From Cryptomeria japonica (lineage: Eukaryota; Streptophyta; Pinopsida; Cupressales; Cupressaceae): a stretch of 64,000 nt of DNA. The notes below the pieces were generated by a model. The model saw only the letters and a program-made list of their open reading frames with translations, was not told where the DNA came from and ran no database searches. The position numbers and the translations under genes were made by a program. This document shows, one piece after another, positions 35,824 through 48,360 of the stretch (position 1 is its first letter; every line of letters begins with the position of its first letter). Location of the stretch: positions 469,956,573 through 470,020,572 of the forward strand of contig NC_081409.1 of NCBI RefSeq assembly GCF_030272615.1. The letters run 5' to 3'.

Positions 35824-37625
35824 TTGTATCTTCAAGGGAAAACCAACAAATTTGACAAAGAACCATTGAGGAGTATAGCATTCTGTCAAAAATCAGCATT
35901 CAATCAACACCTGAATCAAGGAGGAAAGATCAATTCAGCCTTATTCCCCGAAGAGTGCATCGCTTACAACATACCCCAATTTGAACCACCAACCCCTAAA
36001 CAAAACATCGAAGAGGAGTTCATTCCCTTTTCCACAGAAAGCTTCTACTAGATGCCTGTTGTTACTCACTCTCAACAAAACAAACAAAGAGAAATGCAAC
36101 CAGAGTCCAACATGAATCAAAGATTATCAAATCCTTTCGAGTGTCCAAATCTAGAGGACACCAAAATTTCTGAGGAACTTCTCCAAGAGTGTCAAGAAAG
36201 TGCTTCATTTTAAAAACTTGTGGAAAGACTCATGGAGAATGACAAAGAAAAATATCTACTCATGCTCACAAGCAAAGGAGTTAAACTCCCTGAAGACTTT
36301 GACACTGATATATTTAGAACAGGATCTCGACATTATGACTATCAAGAATGACAAAGAGAGGAGGAAGCATGTGAACCTGAACAAAACATACCTAAGAAAA
36401 ATCTACCAGGACAAAATTTGCCCAAGCAAAACATCCCTAAGCAAAACATACCCCACCACACACCATTTTAGCTTAGAAATAATGCAAGGGAAGAACTCTT
36501 CCCTCGACAAAATAATGTGCCTTTGATTGCTCTCACTCAACAAATGCAAATGTTACAAAGACAAATGCAAGACATGCAACAAGGGACAACAATATAGTAC
36601 TCCTTGATTGAAATTTGTCCTTATCCTTTTGACAGATGGTTAAACATGGTGCCTTTTCCCCCAAAGTCAGACGTTCCCAAACTTGACAAATATGATGGGA
36701 AAAGTGATCCTCGTGATCATGTTCAGGAATTTTGTACCATGAGACTAGAATTTGCCCATGATGACACCTATTTGATGAGGTTATTCCCAAGAATCTTGGG
36801 AGGACAAACAATGGAATGGTTATCCAAAATCACACCTCCTCTGAGATCATTCGATGAATTAGTCAACAAATTCATAACTCAATATTGCTATAACACTCAA
36901 CATGCTATCACCTTGCTAGATGTCTGCAATACCAAAAAAAAGAACAATGAGACATTCATGGTGTTTCTTCAATGTTGGTGACGGATGGTCTCAAGATATC
37001 CTCAGGATGTGCCTGAGAAGGAAAAGATGGAAATTTTCATCGACAATTTAAATAGTGAGATGAGTTATAGACTCAAACTCCAATGCATACCATCTTTTGC
37101 TAAATTGATTGAGAATGGCATCCAAGTAAAGGAAGCATGTGTCAAGAAAGGAACATTTCAATTCTTCAAAGAAGGAACAAGTTCATCCAGCTACAACAAC
37201 CAAAACAATAACAACTTAGACAAATCTAGGTTCTGGACCTAAAACCAAAATAATGGAAATGAAGGAGGAAACGAATCAAATGATGCAAAATCCAAGAAAC
37301 CAGTGCTAGTGTTATCAGGTAATCCTCAAACTACAAAGAATCCAAAAGGTGCTAACCAAGGTACTAACACTTATGCACTGACTACCAATCAAGATCATCT
37401 CAACACAAACAATGCGAACAATACCCAAAATAATAACACCAATCAAGGACCTAATGCAAACTCACGAGTAACACCAACAAATTTAAAAAATGCATATACA
37501 CACCACTAGGGCAATCCTTGGAATCAGCATTCAGATAACTCTTGGCAAACAAAATTGTCTCCTTACCAACAATCAACAACTTTGAACCACAAATCAAACC
37601 ACCCTGATGGAATGACTCACACTTT
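35824..37625 (+). pseudogene. Gypsy-5 gag (broken)
   Basis: The +1 frame from 35824 carries a Gln-rich N-terminal region with PKQNIP repeats near 36400-36460, then the Gag core at about 36604-37240 (KLDKYDGKSDPRDHVQEF, TMEWLSKITP, DELVNKFITQYCYN, EKMEIFIDNL) and an Asn-rich linker (about 37190-37500). Stops at 36049, 36211, 36349, 36469, 36595, 36982, 37240 and 37507 interrupt it, mostly at Gln or Trp codons. A frameshift before 37626 links it to the zinc knuckle. Gag builds the particle. The start codon is a guess; an upstream start is possible. Confidence 0.88.
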
Positions 37626-39870
37626 TGTGATTTTCATCGCAACAAAGGTCATCAAACAAATGATTGCATGAGACTGAAAAAAAATGTTCAAGACATGATT
37701 GATAGAGGTGATTTAACAGTCAATGGTCTCAAGACAAATGGTGACCATGGAGCCTTTAAGAGTCCTCTTCCCAACTACAACAAGGATGGAGCTTCAACAT
37801 CAAATGATACATGTGGAGCTCGTATCAATCATATATACAATAACACCATCAATCATATATCAGTCGAGGACAATCAAGTAAACGTCATCAAAATCAAAGA
37901 CAAGCATGAACATGATTCCATCAATGTAACAACTAGAGCTCAAAAATATGTCTTGAAGGGGCATATGTCAACAACACACATCATACCCAAGATTCAATAT
38001 GATCTAGTCAATCAACTGCGCAAAACTCTTGCTCAAATATCTACACTAGAGTTGCTAAAACTTTTACCAAAACACAAAGACATCTTGGAACAAGCACTAT
38101 TGGAAACAAATGTACCTCAAGATCTGGATGCTGACAAATTCCAAGCCATGGTGGCTCATATGATAGGGCCTCATAACCTTACCTTTTATGAGCATGATAA
38201 TATCTCATTGAACCATCCACACAATACTCCACTCCACATTAAAGTCTTGGTCTACAAGCATCGAGTCAAAAGAGTATTAATAGATGGAGGAGCTAGACTC
38301 AATATCTGTACCTTGAAACTTATCTGTGCATTAGGATTCTCTAAGAAATCTATTGATCCATGCAAAAAGATCACTATCAAAGCATATGATGATGAAGAAA
38401 GATTATCTAAAGGAACAGTAATGTTGCCAATTCAAGTAGGACCAATACAAAAGGACACTATGTGCCAAGTTTTAGACATAAACCTCATATATAATATCCT
38501 ATTGGGTCGCCCTTGGATACATGAAATGCAAGCAGTACCTTCTACTTATCATTAGTGTGTTAAGTTCCCCTACAATGGATAGGAGATTTCTATATCAGTA
38601 GATCATAACCCATTTCAACATTGTAATGCTATGGGGGCAGCCCAAGACAACTTGGTTCCACATAATAGAGAAAAACAAAGTTCCTTAGCACCAACTATTT
38701 AGCAAGAAAAGTCTAAATCACTATCTATGGATTTCAAGAAGAAAATGAAAATCAAAGAGCAAGGCATGGGAGAATACTCTTTGGAATCTTTGTGTTTAGC
38801 CAACTTACCAGCATCGCCTAAATCTCATGGATTGCCTACAACATCAACACATCAAGCAAACCAGCCCATCACCAAGTTTGATGGCAAATTTTATCCAACT
38901 AGGCACTCTAGCACATGAATTAGGGGAAAAAGACATCCTTAGTTGGCTATATAAGGATGAGGAAGTAGACAAAGCGACTACTATGGAGGTAGCTATACCA
39001 ACACACCTATATGGAAAAGGTTACTTGATCATGCAACAAATGGGATACAATGGCAAAGGACCTATTGACAAATGACAAGAAGGCATCATAGAACCATTAG
39101 ATCATCCTTCACAATTCAGTAAAGACAAAACATGATTAGGCTATGAACACACTCTACCACCCAAGAAGACACCAAGAAAATACCAAAAACCTCAATGGAA
39201 GGCAAAGAAGAAATACAAGGAGGACCCCTGGTAGGAGGAACTATTTGAGTTAGCAGAGACAATATGCAAAGAACGTGAAAATCAAGAATGAAAGCAACAT
39301 CAAGGGAAACCCATCAATCAAAAGAAGGAAACATCTACTCCTGAAGTACATCATGTTCAAGAACCAGTGTCCGACAAAGAGGAATATCTTCCTGATAACA
39401 TCATTCCTCCCTGAGGAGAGACATTATATGAACAAATGCAAAGAGTGGAAGCAGGATCTGATACAGAATTAGAGAAAACTATCAGAATTGTATCAATCAT
39501 CAAAGACTTGTTTTCACCCTACAACATACCCATCCACAACACTACCAAAATCTGGGATAATACCTCTCAAACTGATTCTAATGAATATGAATGGGGCAGC
39601 TGTTCTAATGTTACTAAAGATATTGCTGAAAATCATAGTCATACACCCATCTCTCAAGAAGAATATGGCACAGAACCTAGACTCCTTGAATTTGGTCCAC
39701 AAAATATCTATGATGCCAAAGAAAACAAACTACGACATTATGAGAAAGTCTACATAGAAGATGATACCATCGAAGACCTCGATGAAATACTTAACTTCTT
39801 TAACACCCCATCCAACCACGATGATACCTCCATCCTGACACTTACAGTAGCTGAACTTGATCCACCCTAA
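37626..39870 (+). pseudogene. Gypsy-5 zinc knuckle, protease and linker (broken)
   Basis: It begins with a variant zinc knuckle, CDFHRNKGHQTNDC (CX2HX4HX4C, 37626-37667), the form usual in Tat and Athila Gag. The aspartic protease centre is LIDGGARLNIC, with its Asp codon at 38283; DGG instead of D(S/T)G is common in this lineage. After a frameshift near 38900 comes a G-patch-like stretch, GKGYLIMQQMGYNGKG (about 39013-39060), then an acidic spacer (EDLDEILNFFN) before RT. Stops lie at 38553, 38580, 38700, 38916 and several later sites. The protease would cut the polyprotein; the G-patch may bind RNA or a helicase partner (inference). Confidence 0.82.
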
Positions 39871-39871
39871 T

Positions 39872-42800
39872 GATTCTTTACCACTTATCTTTCCTAACCT
39901 CATAGACTGGGACGAACCTTAAAGTCATGACATACCAATTTTCCCGAATGATGAATCCATTATCCATTACTTGTGTACCGTTAACCTGGAAACAGACTCT
40001 ACCAGTGAACAAAGTAATGACATCTACAATCAGGGGAGTGCCGAGTCTCTCAGTCACAAAAATGAACAAAATAAAAGATCTACTGCTGAAAACCAATCAA
40101 TGGTAGCAATAGATCACAAAAAAGTAAAAATAAAGGATGCATGTGAGGGTGAAAACCTTTTTAAGGCACCTAAAGATGGGAGACTTGACACTCTTCCTGA
40201 ACATTATCAGAAGCAATCACCCATATTGATTGAGCTTACTCAATCAATCAACATTGGTACAATAAAAGTAGCCAAAAACATACACCTTGTAGAATCTTTG
40301 ACAGAGGAAGAAAAATTAGTTTATACAATTTTTCAAAGAAAAGCAAGTCAACTTTGCTTGGTCATATGCAGATATGCCTGAGATTGATCCACAGTTAATC
40401 ATGCATCACTTATCCATTACTCTAGGAGCTAAACCAGTCAAGGAAAAATTGAGAAAGATGAATCCACATGTAGCACTCATGGTCAAAGCTGAGCTGAAGA
40501 AACTATTAGACGTCGGATTTATTCAACCTATCGACTATGCTGAATGGATTCCAAACATTGTACTAGTTTCCAAACTAGATTGTAGTATCAAAATATGCAC
40601 CGATTTTAGAGATGTCAACAAAGCCTATCCAAAGGATGACTTTCCTTTGCCCAGTATTGACATAATTATAACCTCATAGCAGGCCATGCAATGCTATCAC
40701 TAATGGATGGTTTTTCAGGATATAATCAAATCAAGATAGCCCCAAAGGATCAAGATAGAACAACATTTACCTGTCCTTGGGGAATGTACTATTGGAATGT
40801 TATGCCATTTGGCTTAAAGAATGCAAGGGGCAACTTATCAACGAGCAATGACAATGATTTTTCATGACATGATGCATACCTTCATGGAAGACTATGTGGA
40901 TGATTTAATAGCTAAATCATTTACCTAAGCGGAACATCTATGCATCTTAGAAAAGATTTTTGACAGATTGGAGAAATTCCAAGTTAGGCTCAACCCTAAC
41001 AAGTGTGTCTTCAAGGTTACATTAGGAAAGTTACTAGGCTACATAGTTTTAGCAAAGGGTATTGAAGTGGATCCAGCAAAGGTACAAGCCATAATGGAGA
41101 TGCCACCACCAAAGAACATCAACCATCTTAGATCTCTACAAGGATGACTCTAGTCAGTCAAGCAATTCATTGCTCAACTAGTAGATAAAAGTCTACCATT
41201 CAATCATTTGCTATATAAAAATGTACCATTCAGATGGGAAGCCAAATGTGCAGAATCATTCTATCAAATCAAATAATATCTAATGAACCCACCAGTTCTA
41301 GTACCACCAATAGCAGGGAAGCCACTCATTCTCTACATTTCAACAATAGATATATCACTGGGAGCATTATTAGCACAATAAGATCAACAAGGCAAGGAAT
41401 GAGCTATATATTACATCAACAAGACCTTGAACAGATATGAACTCAACTATACATTCATTGAGAAAGCTTGTCTAATAGTGGTATTTGCCTCTCAAAAGTT
41501 CCAGCACTACATGTTAGCTCACACTATCAAGCTTGTAGCAAAAATTGATCCTCTCAAATATTTACTTAGCAAAGCAGCTCTTACAGGTAGATTGGCCAAA
41601 TGGGTCATGATTCTCAGTGAATTTGATATCCACTACACAGAGGGACGAGCTATCAAAGGGAAAGCAATCATAGATCAACTAGCAAAAGTACCACTACCGG
41701 GAAAACAACCAATGGAGATTGAATTTATGGACAAGGATGTTCTTTCTATTTCCACCAAACAATGGACCCTATACTTTGATGGATCCTATACTCAACATGG
41801 CTTAGGTGCTGCCATTTTGTTCATCACTCCTGAAGGGCACACCATACCAAGATCATATTGGCTCATGTTTCCATGCACAAATAACATTGTTGAATATGAG
41901 GCACTGGTTATAGGCATCAAAATGGCCATAGAATGGAGAATTACAGAATTAAAAGTCTATGAAGATTCACAACTAGTCATCAATCAAATCAACAATGACT
42001 ATCAGATAAAGGATGACAAGATGCTACCCTACAAACAGATGGTGGATGATTTCAAACAATATTTTGTACACATCACCTTTGAACAAATACCAAGGTTGGA
42101 CAATAGAGTATTCGATGCAATGGTTACTATCGCTTCACTACTAAAAATTCTAGAGCAATAGAATCGTTACGAGTTTTTGGTAGAGCAACTATTCTCCCCA
42201 GCTTATGACCATTCTGATTCCCATGTTATCTATGCCTTGACCGGTTCTGACTCTTCGTTATACGGACCGATATATGACTATCTTAAAAACAATATCCTAC
42301 CCATTGATCTATCTCGAAACCAAAAACACAACTTTATCCGACAAGCCAACCGTTATACTCTCACTGCTGATACTCTATACCGTTGAGGTCTAGATGGTAC
42401 TCTTCTTCGTTTCCTTCATCGTAATGAATCTGACTCTGCTTTACAAGAGTTTCATGAAGGTATCTATGGCACACATTCAAGTGGTCCTACTCTTGCTAAA
42501 AAAATTCTAAGAATGGGATATTACTGGCCAACAATGGAAAAAGACTCTTATCATTTTGCAAAAAGTGTCCTAAATGCCAAATTCATGGCAATCTTATACA
42601 TGCACCAACACAGGAACTGCAGCCATTCACAACATCCTAGCCCTTTTGCCAGTGGGGACTGGACTTAGTTGGAAAAATACATCCTTCATCTTCAAATGGA
42701 CACAAGTTCATTTAACAAAATACTTTACCAAATGGATTGAAATGGTCCCCATAACCACAATGACTGGGAAACAAATAGCATCTTTTATCCTTAATTATCT

Positions 42801-43504
42801 AATCTACAGATATGGCATTCCAAGTTCTATCATCACAGATAATGGATGACCTTTCAAAAACCAAGATGTATGAGAACTATGTGAAAAATTCAAGATCCAA
42901 CATCATTTCTCTACACCTTACTACCCACACGGGAATGGTCAGGCATAAGCATCCAACAAGACAATATTGAAAATCCTAAAGAAAATAGTGAATGATGCAG
43001 GCAAAGATTGGCACGTACAACTCAATCCAGCACTTTGGGCATATAGAACTAGCATCCACATACCTATGGGAGCTACACCATATTCATTAGTATATGGATT
43101 AGAGGCAATTTTACCCCTGGAGGTAGAAATTCCATCTCTTAGAGTCTCTTTGAAAGGCCTAATTCCAGATGAAGAGTATCGAGTCAACTGAATGCAAGAG
43201 CTAGAACTTCTCGATGAAAGATGCCAACATGCCTACACTCACCTCAAAGCATATCAACAATGCACGTGCAGAAGCTACAACCACAAGGTCATTCCCAAAA
43301 TTTTTAAAATTGGTGACCTGGTACTCAAGGAAAATCCTAGAAATTAGCAGGATCGGGAAAAGAAAGGGAAATTTGAACCTAACTAGTTAGGTCCCTATGT
43401 CATCATATCAGCCTATGGATCAGGTACTTATCAACTAACAACTTCAGAAGGAGATGTACTCGATGAACCAACTAACAACATCCATCTGAAGAAATACTAC
43501 ACTT
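39872..43504 (+). pseudogene. Gypsy-5 pol: RT, RNase H, second RNase H, integrase (broken)
   Basis: RT begins near 40374 (ADMPEIDP, GFIQPI, CTDFRDVNKAYPKDDFPLPS, YVDDL with Tyr codon at 40893). The first RNase H follows (41320-41690: DPLKYLLSK, LAKWVMILSEFDI). A second RNase H then appears (WTLYFDGSY at about 41763, NIVEYEALVIGIKMA, YEDSQLVINQI), the Tat-lineage hallmark. The integrase zinc domain is at about 42430-42590 and the core at about 42640-43170; the catalytic Glu codon is a TAA at 42946. PMGATPYSLVYG and the C-terminal LVLKENPRN region end at the stop at 43504. Frameshifts near 39865, 40345, 40675, 42563 and 42710 and more than ten stops disable it. Confidence 0.9.
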
Positions 43505-44477
43505 GAGCAGTCTAATGCACGGACAAGTCAAAAAAATCAAAAAATCAAAAAAATATCAAAAATCAAGAAAAAACAAATAAAAAGGTACAATAAAACTACT
43601 GGTGAAAACCTAGCAACAGGTGCTACTGTGAGAGGACAACTCCTCTATCTATATATCTTTACTACCAAACCATTATATCCATAGTCAAGCACTATCGACC
43701 ATCGCCTAACATTTTTATAACACTATCCAGGACATACTTAGCATAGTCACTATCTTGGTTTATCCACATATCTTTTCACCACATCTCACCATGGCTTGGT
43801 AATCACTGTACCTATCCGCATTAAGAGGAAAAATCATCTAGGGGTAGCATTGATCAAAAATTGCAATACATTTAGAACATCAAAACTGGCAGCAAACTCA
43901 AATAATCATATCCAACAAACAAATCAACAATCACAAAACCAAACATTGATCACTTAAAAGGATTTACAAAACATGATGGATGATTTTTTTAAGTATTAAA
44001 TGTTTGTATCTTGCATGAAATTTTGACTATTTTGTGCTTGAATTTTTTGAACTATTAGATCCTCTACATTTTTTCAACGATGCATCAAGCTAGAGAAAGT
44101 CATGGGGACTCCAATATTTTTTTTAGTTTTATGTCTATGAGGCGATCACTTGTACTGTGCAAATACTTGTCTCGATATGTGATTCATGGTATATCACTGA
44201 AGACAAGATTCCACTTTACACATACAAATGGTTTAATCTTGTCTATTTATACATAATCCACACTCAAGTCATCTTGGTTCAATTATACCTTGACGCTTGT
44301 GATATCTTGCAAAATCAAAAATCATGTAAAATTTTCTCAGGTCATTATGGTTCAATTATACCATTATGCTTGTATAGATTTTCAACATATCCCAGCCAAA
44401 TCAATGCTCAATGATGATACCTACAAAGAAAGCAAAAACATGTGACTATACAGGGATAACAAATGCCGAATGAGGAT
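43505..44477 (+). other. Gypsy-5 spacer after pol, with conserved repeated motif
   Basis: Non-coding. GGTTCAATTATACC occurs at 44276-44289 and 44349-44362, 73 bp apart. Gypsy-6 has the same pair with the same spacing on its own sense strand. The flanks are also similar between the two elements. Confidence 0.75.
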
Positions 44478-44690
44478 GCTCCAATTAGTTGCATATCTTT
44501 GGACAATTAGCTGCATATCATTTTACAATTAGTTTCATATCATGTTACAATTAGTTGCATATAATTGTACAATTAGTTGCATATCATTTTAAAATTAGTT
44601 GCATATCATTGTACAATTAGTTGCATATCATTTTATAATTATTTGCATATCATTTTACAATTAGTTGCATATCATTTTACAATCAGCAAC
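44478..44690 (+). repeat. 22-bp tandem repeat in Gypsy-5
   Basis: About nine copies of a unit built on ACAATTAGTTGCATATCATT. Copies differ by a few bases; some are a base or two longer. Confidence 0.9.
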
Positions 44691-45030
44691 ATATCATATC
44701 ATACATCTCATTTTCAAGATACATCTCACAACATATCATATCATACATCTCATTTTCAAGATACTTCTCACAACATATCATATCATACATCTGATTTTCA
44801 AGATACATCTCACAACATATCATATCATACATCTCATTTTCAAGATACATATCACAACATATCATATCATACATCTCATTTTCAAGATACATCTTACAAA
44901 ATATCATATCATACATCTCATTTTCATGATACATCTCACAAGATATCATATCATACATCTCATTTTCAAGATACATCTCACAGCATATCATATCATACAT
45001 CTCATTTTCAAGATACATCTCATAACATCA
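44691..45030 (+). repeat. 42-bp tandem repeat in Gypsy-5
   Basis: Eight near-identical copies of a unit with AACATATCATATCATACATC and CATTTTCAAGATACATCTC. Because 42 is a multiple of three, frames stay open on both strands as 14-residue repeats. These are not taken as genes: they lie in a spacer and the frames only mirror the repeat. Confidence 0.93.
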
Positions 45031-45339
45031 TGCACTAAAACATCATATTCATCACATATCAAATCACATACATCTAATCATTGCATCATCATCATAGAAA
45101 CATCAAAATCACATAGAAAGCATCATCCATAACACATCACATGAGGATCTAGGAAAATGGTGTTATATATATATATATATCTCAAAAATGATCAATGTAC
45201 AAAATATATCATGTCGGTGCCAAAAACAACAAAATGATCAAAATACAATGGAGACAACGTCTCTCAGGTATGACTATCTCCTGAGGGTGACGATCTCGCA
45301 GCTGATGTCCCAACACCTAGATATCTAGGTGGGTCCTAT

Positions 45340-47260
45340 CTAGGAGGCCTTGTCATGCCTCTGCTCTCTTTCCTCGACCTAGTCTCTTTGGATCAACTGG
45401 ATCTCCACTGGGCACCGCATCTTCATAATGCCTCCAATAATACTCTACCTCCTTGGCTCTCAAAGCGACCTCTCTTAGGGTATCTCTCATCGAGCCACCC
45501 ACCGCCACTCTCTCCAAAGCCTCTGCTCGAGCCTCGGATCAACCCAACCACTCTAGAACTATATCCCGCTTAGTGGTCAATTGTGTAATCTATCATTGAT
45601 GTGCCAATAGTTGTGTCCATAGGTGCTACACTGATAATTGCAGTGACCTAATCTGCACGTCCTCCCAGTATGTTGGAATCTACATCTGGATGGGTACCTA
45701 TGAAGTGGTACCCCTATCCCTCTCCTTTTTCTCAGTGCTAGTGGGGGTAACACATTAGACCTCCTCCTCTGAGTTGACTATCTAAACTTGTCAGTCCCTC
45801 CCACCACTGCTATCACCTCTCCTACCCTCTCCTCTTCCCTAGCTCTAATAGCTAAACCTCCTCTCCCTCTATCCACCATAGCTCACCACACAACTCTCTC
45901 CACCTGAATCCCTCTATCACCACCATCTCTACCCCTATCTCCTCTCCTCCCCCGATATCCACCCCTATCTCCTCTCCTCCCTCTATCCCCTCACTGATCT
46001 TGGCCACCTCCTCTACCATCTCCACCATCATCTCCTCCACCATCCCCACTTCCCACATCTAGCTCCTCTCCATCCTCTCCCCGTCTCCCTAGCCTCTCGG
46101 GCTGCTAATCCTCATCATCGTCAAAAGTGGGAATCATCTCCACTGGATTTGATATCCTTGCCACAACATGTGCCACAAATAGTGTGGCAAACTCCTCTAT
46201 CATCCCTGCGTTCACTACCCCATAGGCATAGTCCCATATCTAGCTAGCCAAGTGAAAGAACTCCTCGACCGCTATTGTGCTATCGGTAGTGGGTCCCCAC
46301 TTTGGTATATCCTATCTCCATCGAGCATATAAGAATGCTCCTTGTGGAACTCCCTACTGATGACCATACTATTGCAACACCCGGCTATGCAAAAATCTCT
46401 CAATAACAAAGGGCATCTGCCTTATGAAAAATCAAGACATGTAGACATAGGGCATCTCCACCCCATCCTCTACCCATACCTCGTACTCCATGTACGGTCT
46501 CTAGATGACCATATCTATATCATCTAACACTCTCCTCCAATGCTCTAGTTTTCCCAACTTACGCTGGACAACTATCCCTCGGTATCCGTATGCATAAGCA
46601 CACCTAGTAGGCCTATCTCTATCTGCAAGTGGCCTGACTGTGGGAATATGCTCCCGCACCCATATTTTTAGTAGTGTCATTCCAACAGATAGACTGTTGT
46701 ACCCCAAGTAAACCACCTGATGCAGATCCCTGTATAAGTGGGCCAACATAGCCGACCCCCATGCAAAACGGTGACCCTGTGTCACCATGTCCTCCAAGAC
46801 CAACCCCCATCCTAGTGCTAGTCCCTTCGACCTATGGTTGGGACATAAGAAACCACCTATGAATCTTGCCAACACTGATAGTAGAGGAGCGTAATCCAAA
46901 TCAATGAACTCCTGCCAGGGGATCTCATATCCACAAACTGTATCATCCTATAGAATCCAGTGAAGTGCCTCTGTTCTGCCCTCCTCTGTTTGCTCATATG
47001 GTAATAGTACACCTATTATGGGAATCCAGTAGAATCTAGTAGCAATCCTCAGGTGTCACTGTGATCTCACCTATGGCCAAATGGAAGGTGTTGGTGTCAC
47101 TATGCCACCTCTCGGCCAACACTGTCAACAAACCCTGGTTAATGATAAACTAAGGCATCTATAATAAAGAGGATAGGCAACACCTCTCAATGATATCCCT
47201 ATCATCCTGTGTCAATCATGGTATCAATGACCATGGTCTTGGAAATCACTCTCACGACTG
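45340..47260 (-). pseudogene. Antisense plant mobile domain (PMD) gene of Gypsy-5 (broken)
   Basis: Read on the minus strand, the frame starts in a FPRPWSLIP region (about 47250) and passes FIINQGLLTVLAERW, TNTFHLAIGEITVTPED, FIGGFLCPNHRSKG (about 46860), FAWGSAMLAHLYRDLHQVVY and WVREHIPTVRPLADRDRP. This is the pattern of the plant mobile domain (aminotransferase-like, MAIN/MAIL1 type). After about 46500 come acidic and Gly/Asp/Glu-rich low-complexity stretches and a diverged C-terminal part. Stops and shifts break it. It lies between pol and the 3' LTR, opposite to pol; extra antisense frames in this place are known from Tat elements. Its job is unknown; host MAIN-like proteins act in gene silencing and genome stability. 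Confidence 0.82.
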
Positions 47261-47409
47261 AACCACTCCAATGCACTCCTATCACAAAGCAAAACAAGTC
47301 CAATATCAGTTTTGTCATCAAATAAATTCATATCAAAATCAAATTCATATCAACTTAAAAATTTGAAAATATAATCAAGTTCCACATCATATCATATCAC
47401 ATCCATTTC

Positions 47410-47610
47410 CATATCAAATCATATCAACTTGTAAAACAACTCAAGTTTCACATTCATATCAACTTGTAAAACAATTCAAGTTTCACAATCATATCAACTT
47501 GTAAAACAACTCAAGTTTGACATTCATATCAACTTGTAACACAACTCAAGTTCCACAATCATATCAGCTTGTAAAACAACTCAAGTTCCACATATATATC
47601 AACTTGAAAC
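47410..47610 (+). repeat. 35-bp tandem repeat in Gypsy-5
   Basis: Five to six copies of a unit containing TCATATCAACTTGTAAAACA and ACTCAAGTTTCACAT. Similar words continue loosely to 47760. It lies upstream of the antisense PMD gene, taking that gene's direction. Confidence 0.9.
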
Positions 47611-47904
47611 AATACATATCAAATCAAGTTCATATCAAAACATCCATATCAAAATCCACATCATATCACATCATCATCAAAACAATATCAACTTGAAACA
47701 TTGCAAATCAAATCAAGTTATCTCCAAAATCCATATCAAACAAACCATATCAGAACTCATATTGGACAACTTATCAAAACAATGACAACAGACACGCAGA
47801 CTAAAATTCGCACCCATCCTGGCACAACTGGCAAAAACCTACTTATTTTTCTTCATCCACAATCCTACTTTACCCAAATTTTTCCAATCATGCACTAAAA
47901 AATC

Positions 47905-48360
47905 TTATCTATGCGCTAAGCTGCTGCCTATGTGCTACCCTTTCCTATCAATGCGCTACCACATTCACCCTATGCGCTAGCATGCACCTATGTGCTACCC
48001 TATCCCATCAATGTACCACCTAAACCACCCTTTGTGCCACTTCTAGCCTATGCACTATCCTACTTGGTTTCTATGCTGTGAACGTAACCCTACACACTAG
48101 GTCAGACCTATGCGCTATCCTACTCTACCCCTGCAAACCCCTACTAACCCTATGCGCTAGGTCTTTCCTACATGCTAACCTTTTTCCCCTACGCACTACC
48201 CTGTGCCCCTGATGCGCTAACCTAGTTTTATATGCTACCCTAACCCACCCTTGCACTATCCTAATCTACCCAGACGCTACCCTACTTCATTGCACTCTAC
48301 GCGCTATGTAACCTATCGTATGCACTATGGTTAAACTCTGACGTGCTAAATTGTTAAATT
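47905..48360 (-). repeat. Dispersed ATGCGCTA words upstream of the antisense gene
   Basis: ATGCGCTA, ATGTGCTA, ACGCGCTA and similar 8-mers occur about every 20-30 bp, usually followed by CC and preceded by CCT. On the minus strand they read TAGCGCAT, the word that fills the sense leader at 33085-33330 and 34830-35210. Confidence 0.8.

Noticed and set aside
44478-45030. Regular repeats considered as a CRISPR array
   Set aside because: Units are contiguous with no unique spacers, there are no cas genes, and the setting is a plant retroelement.
44577-45132. Long overlapping open frames on both strands with 14-residue repeats
   Set aside because: Produced by a 42-bp tandem repeat whose length is a multiple of three. 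The position is a retroelement spacer.
45355-45573. Plus-strand frame with Pro/Leu-rich sequence
   Set aside because: Opposite strand of the antisense PMD gene's C-terminal region; no domain of its own.
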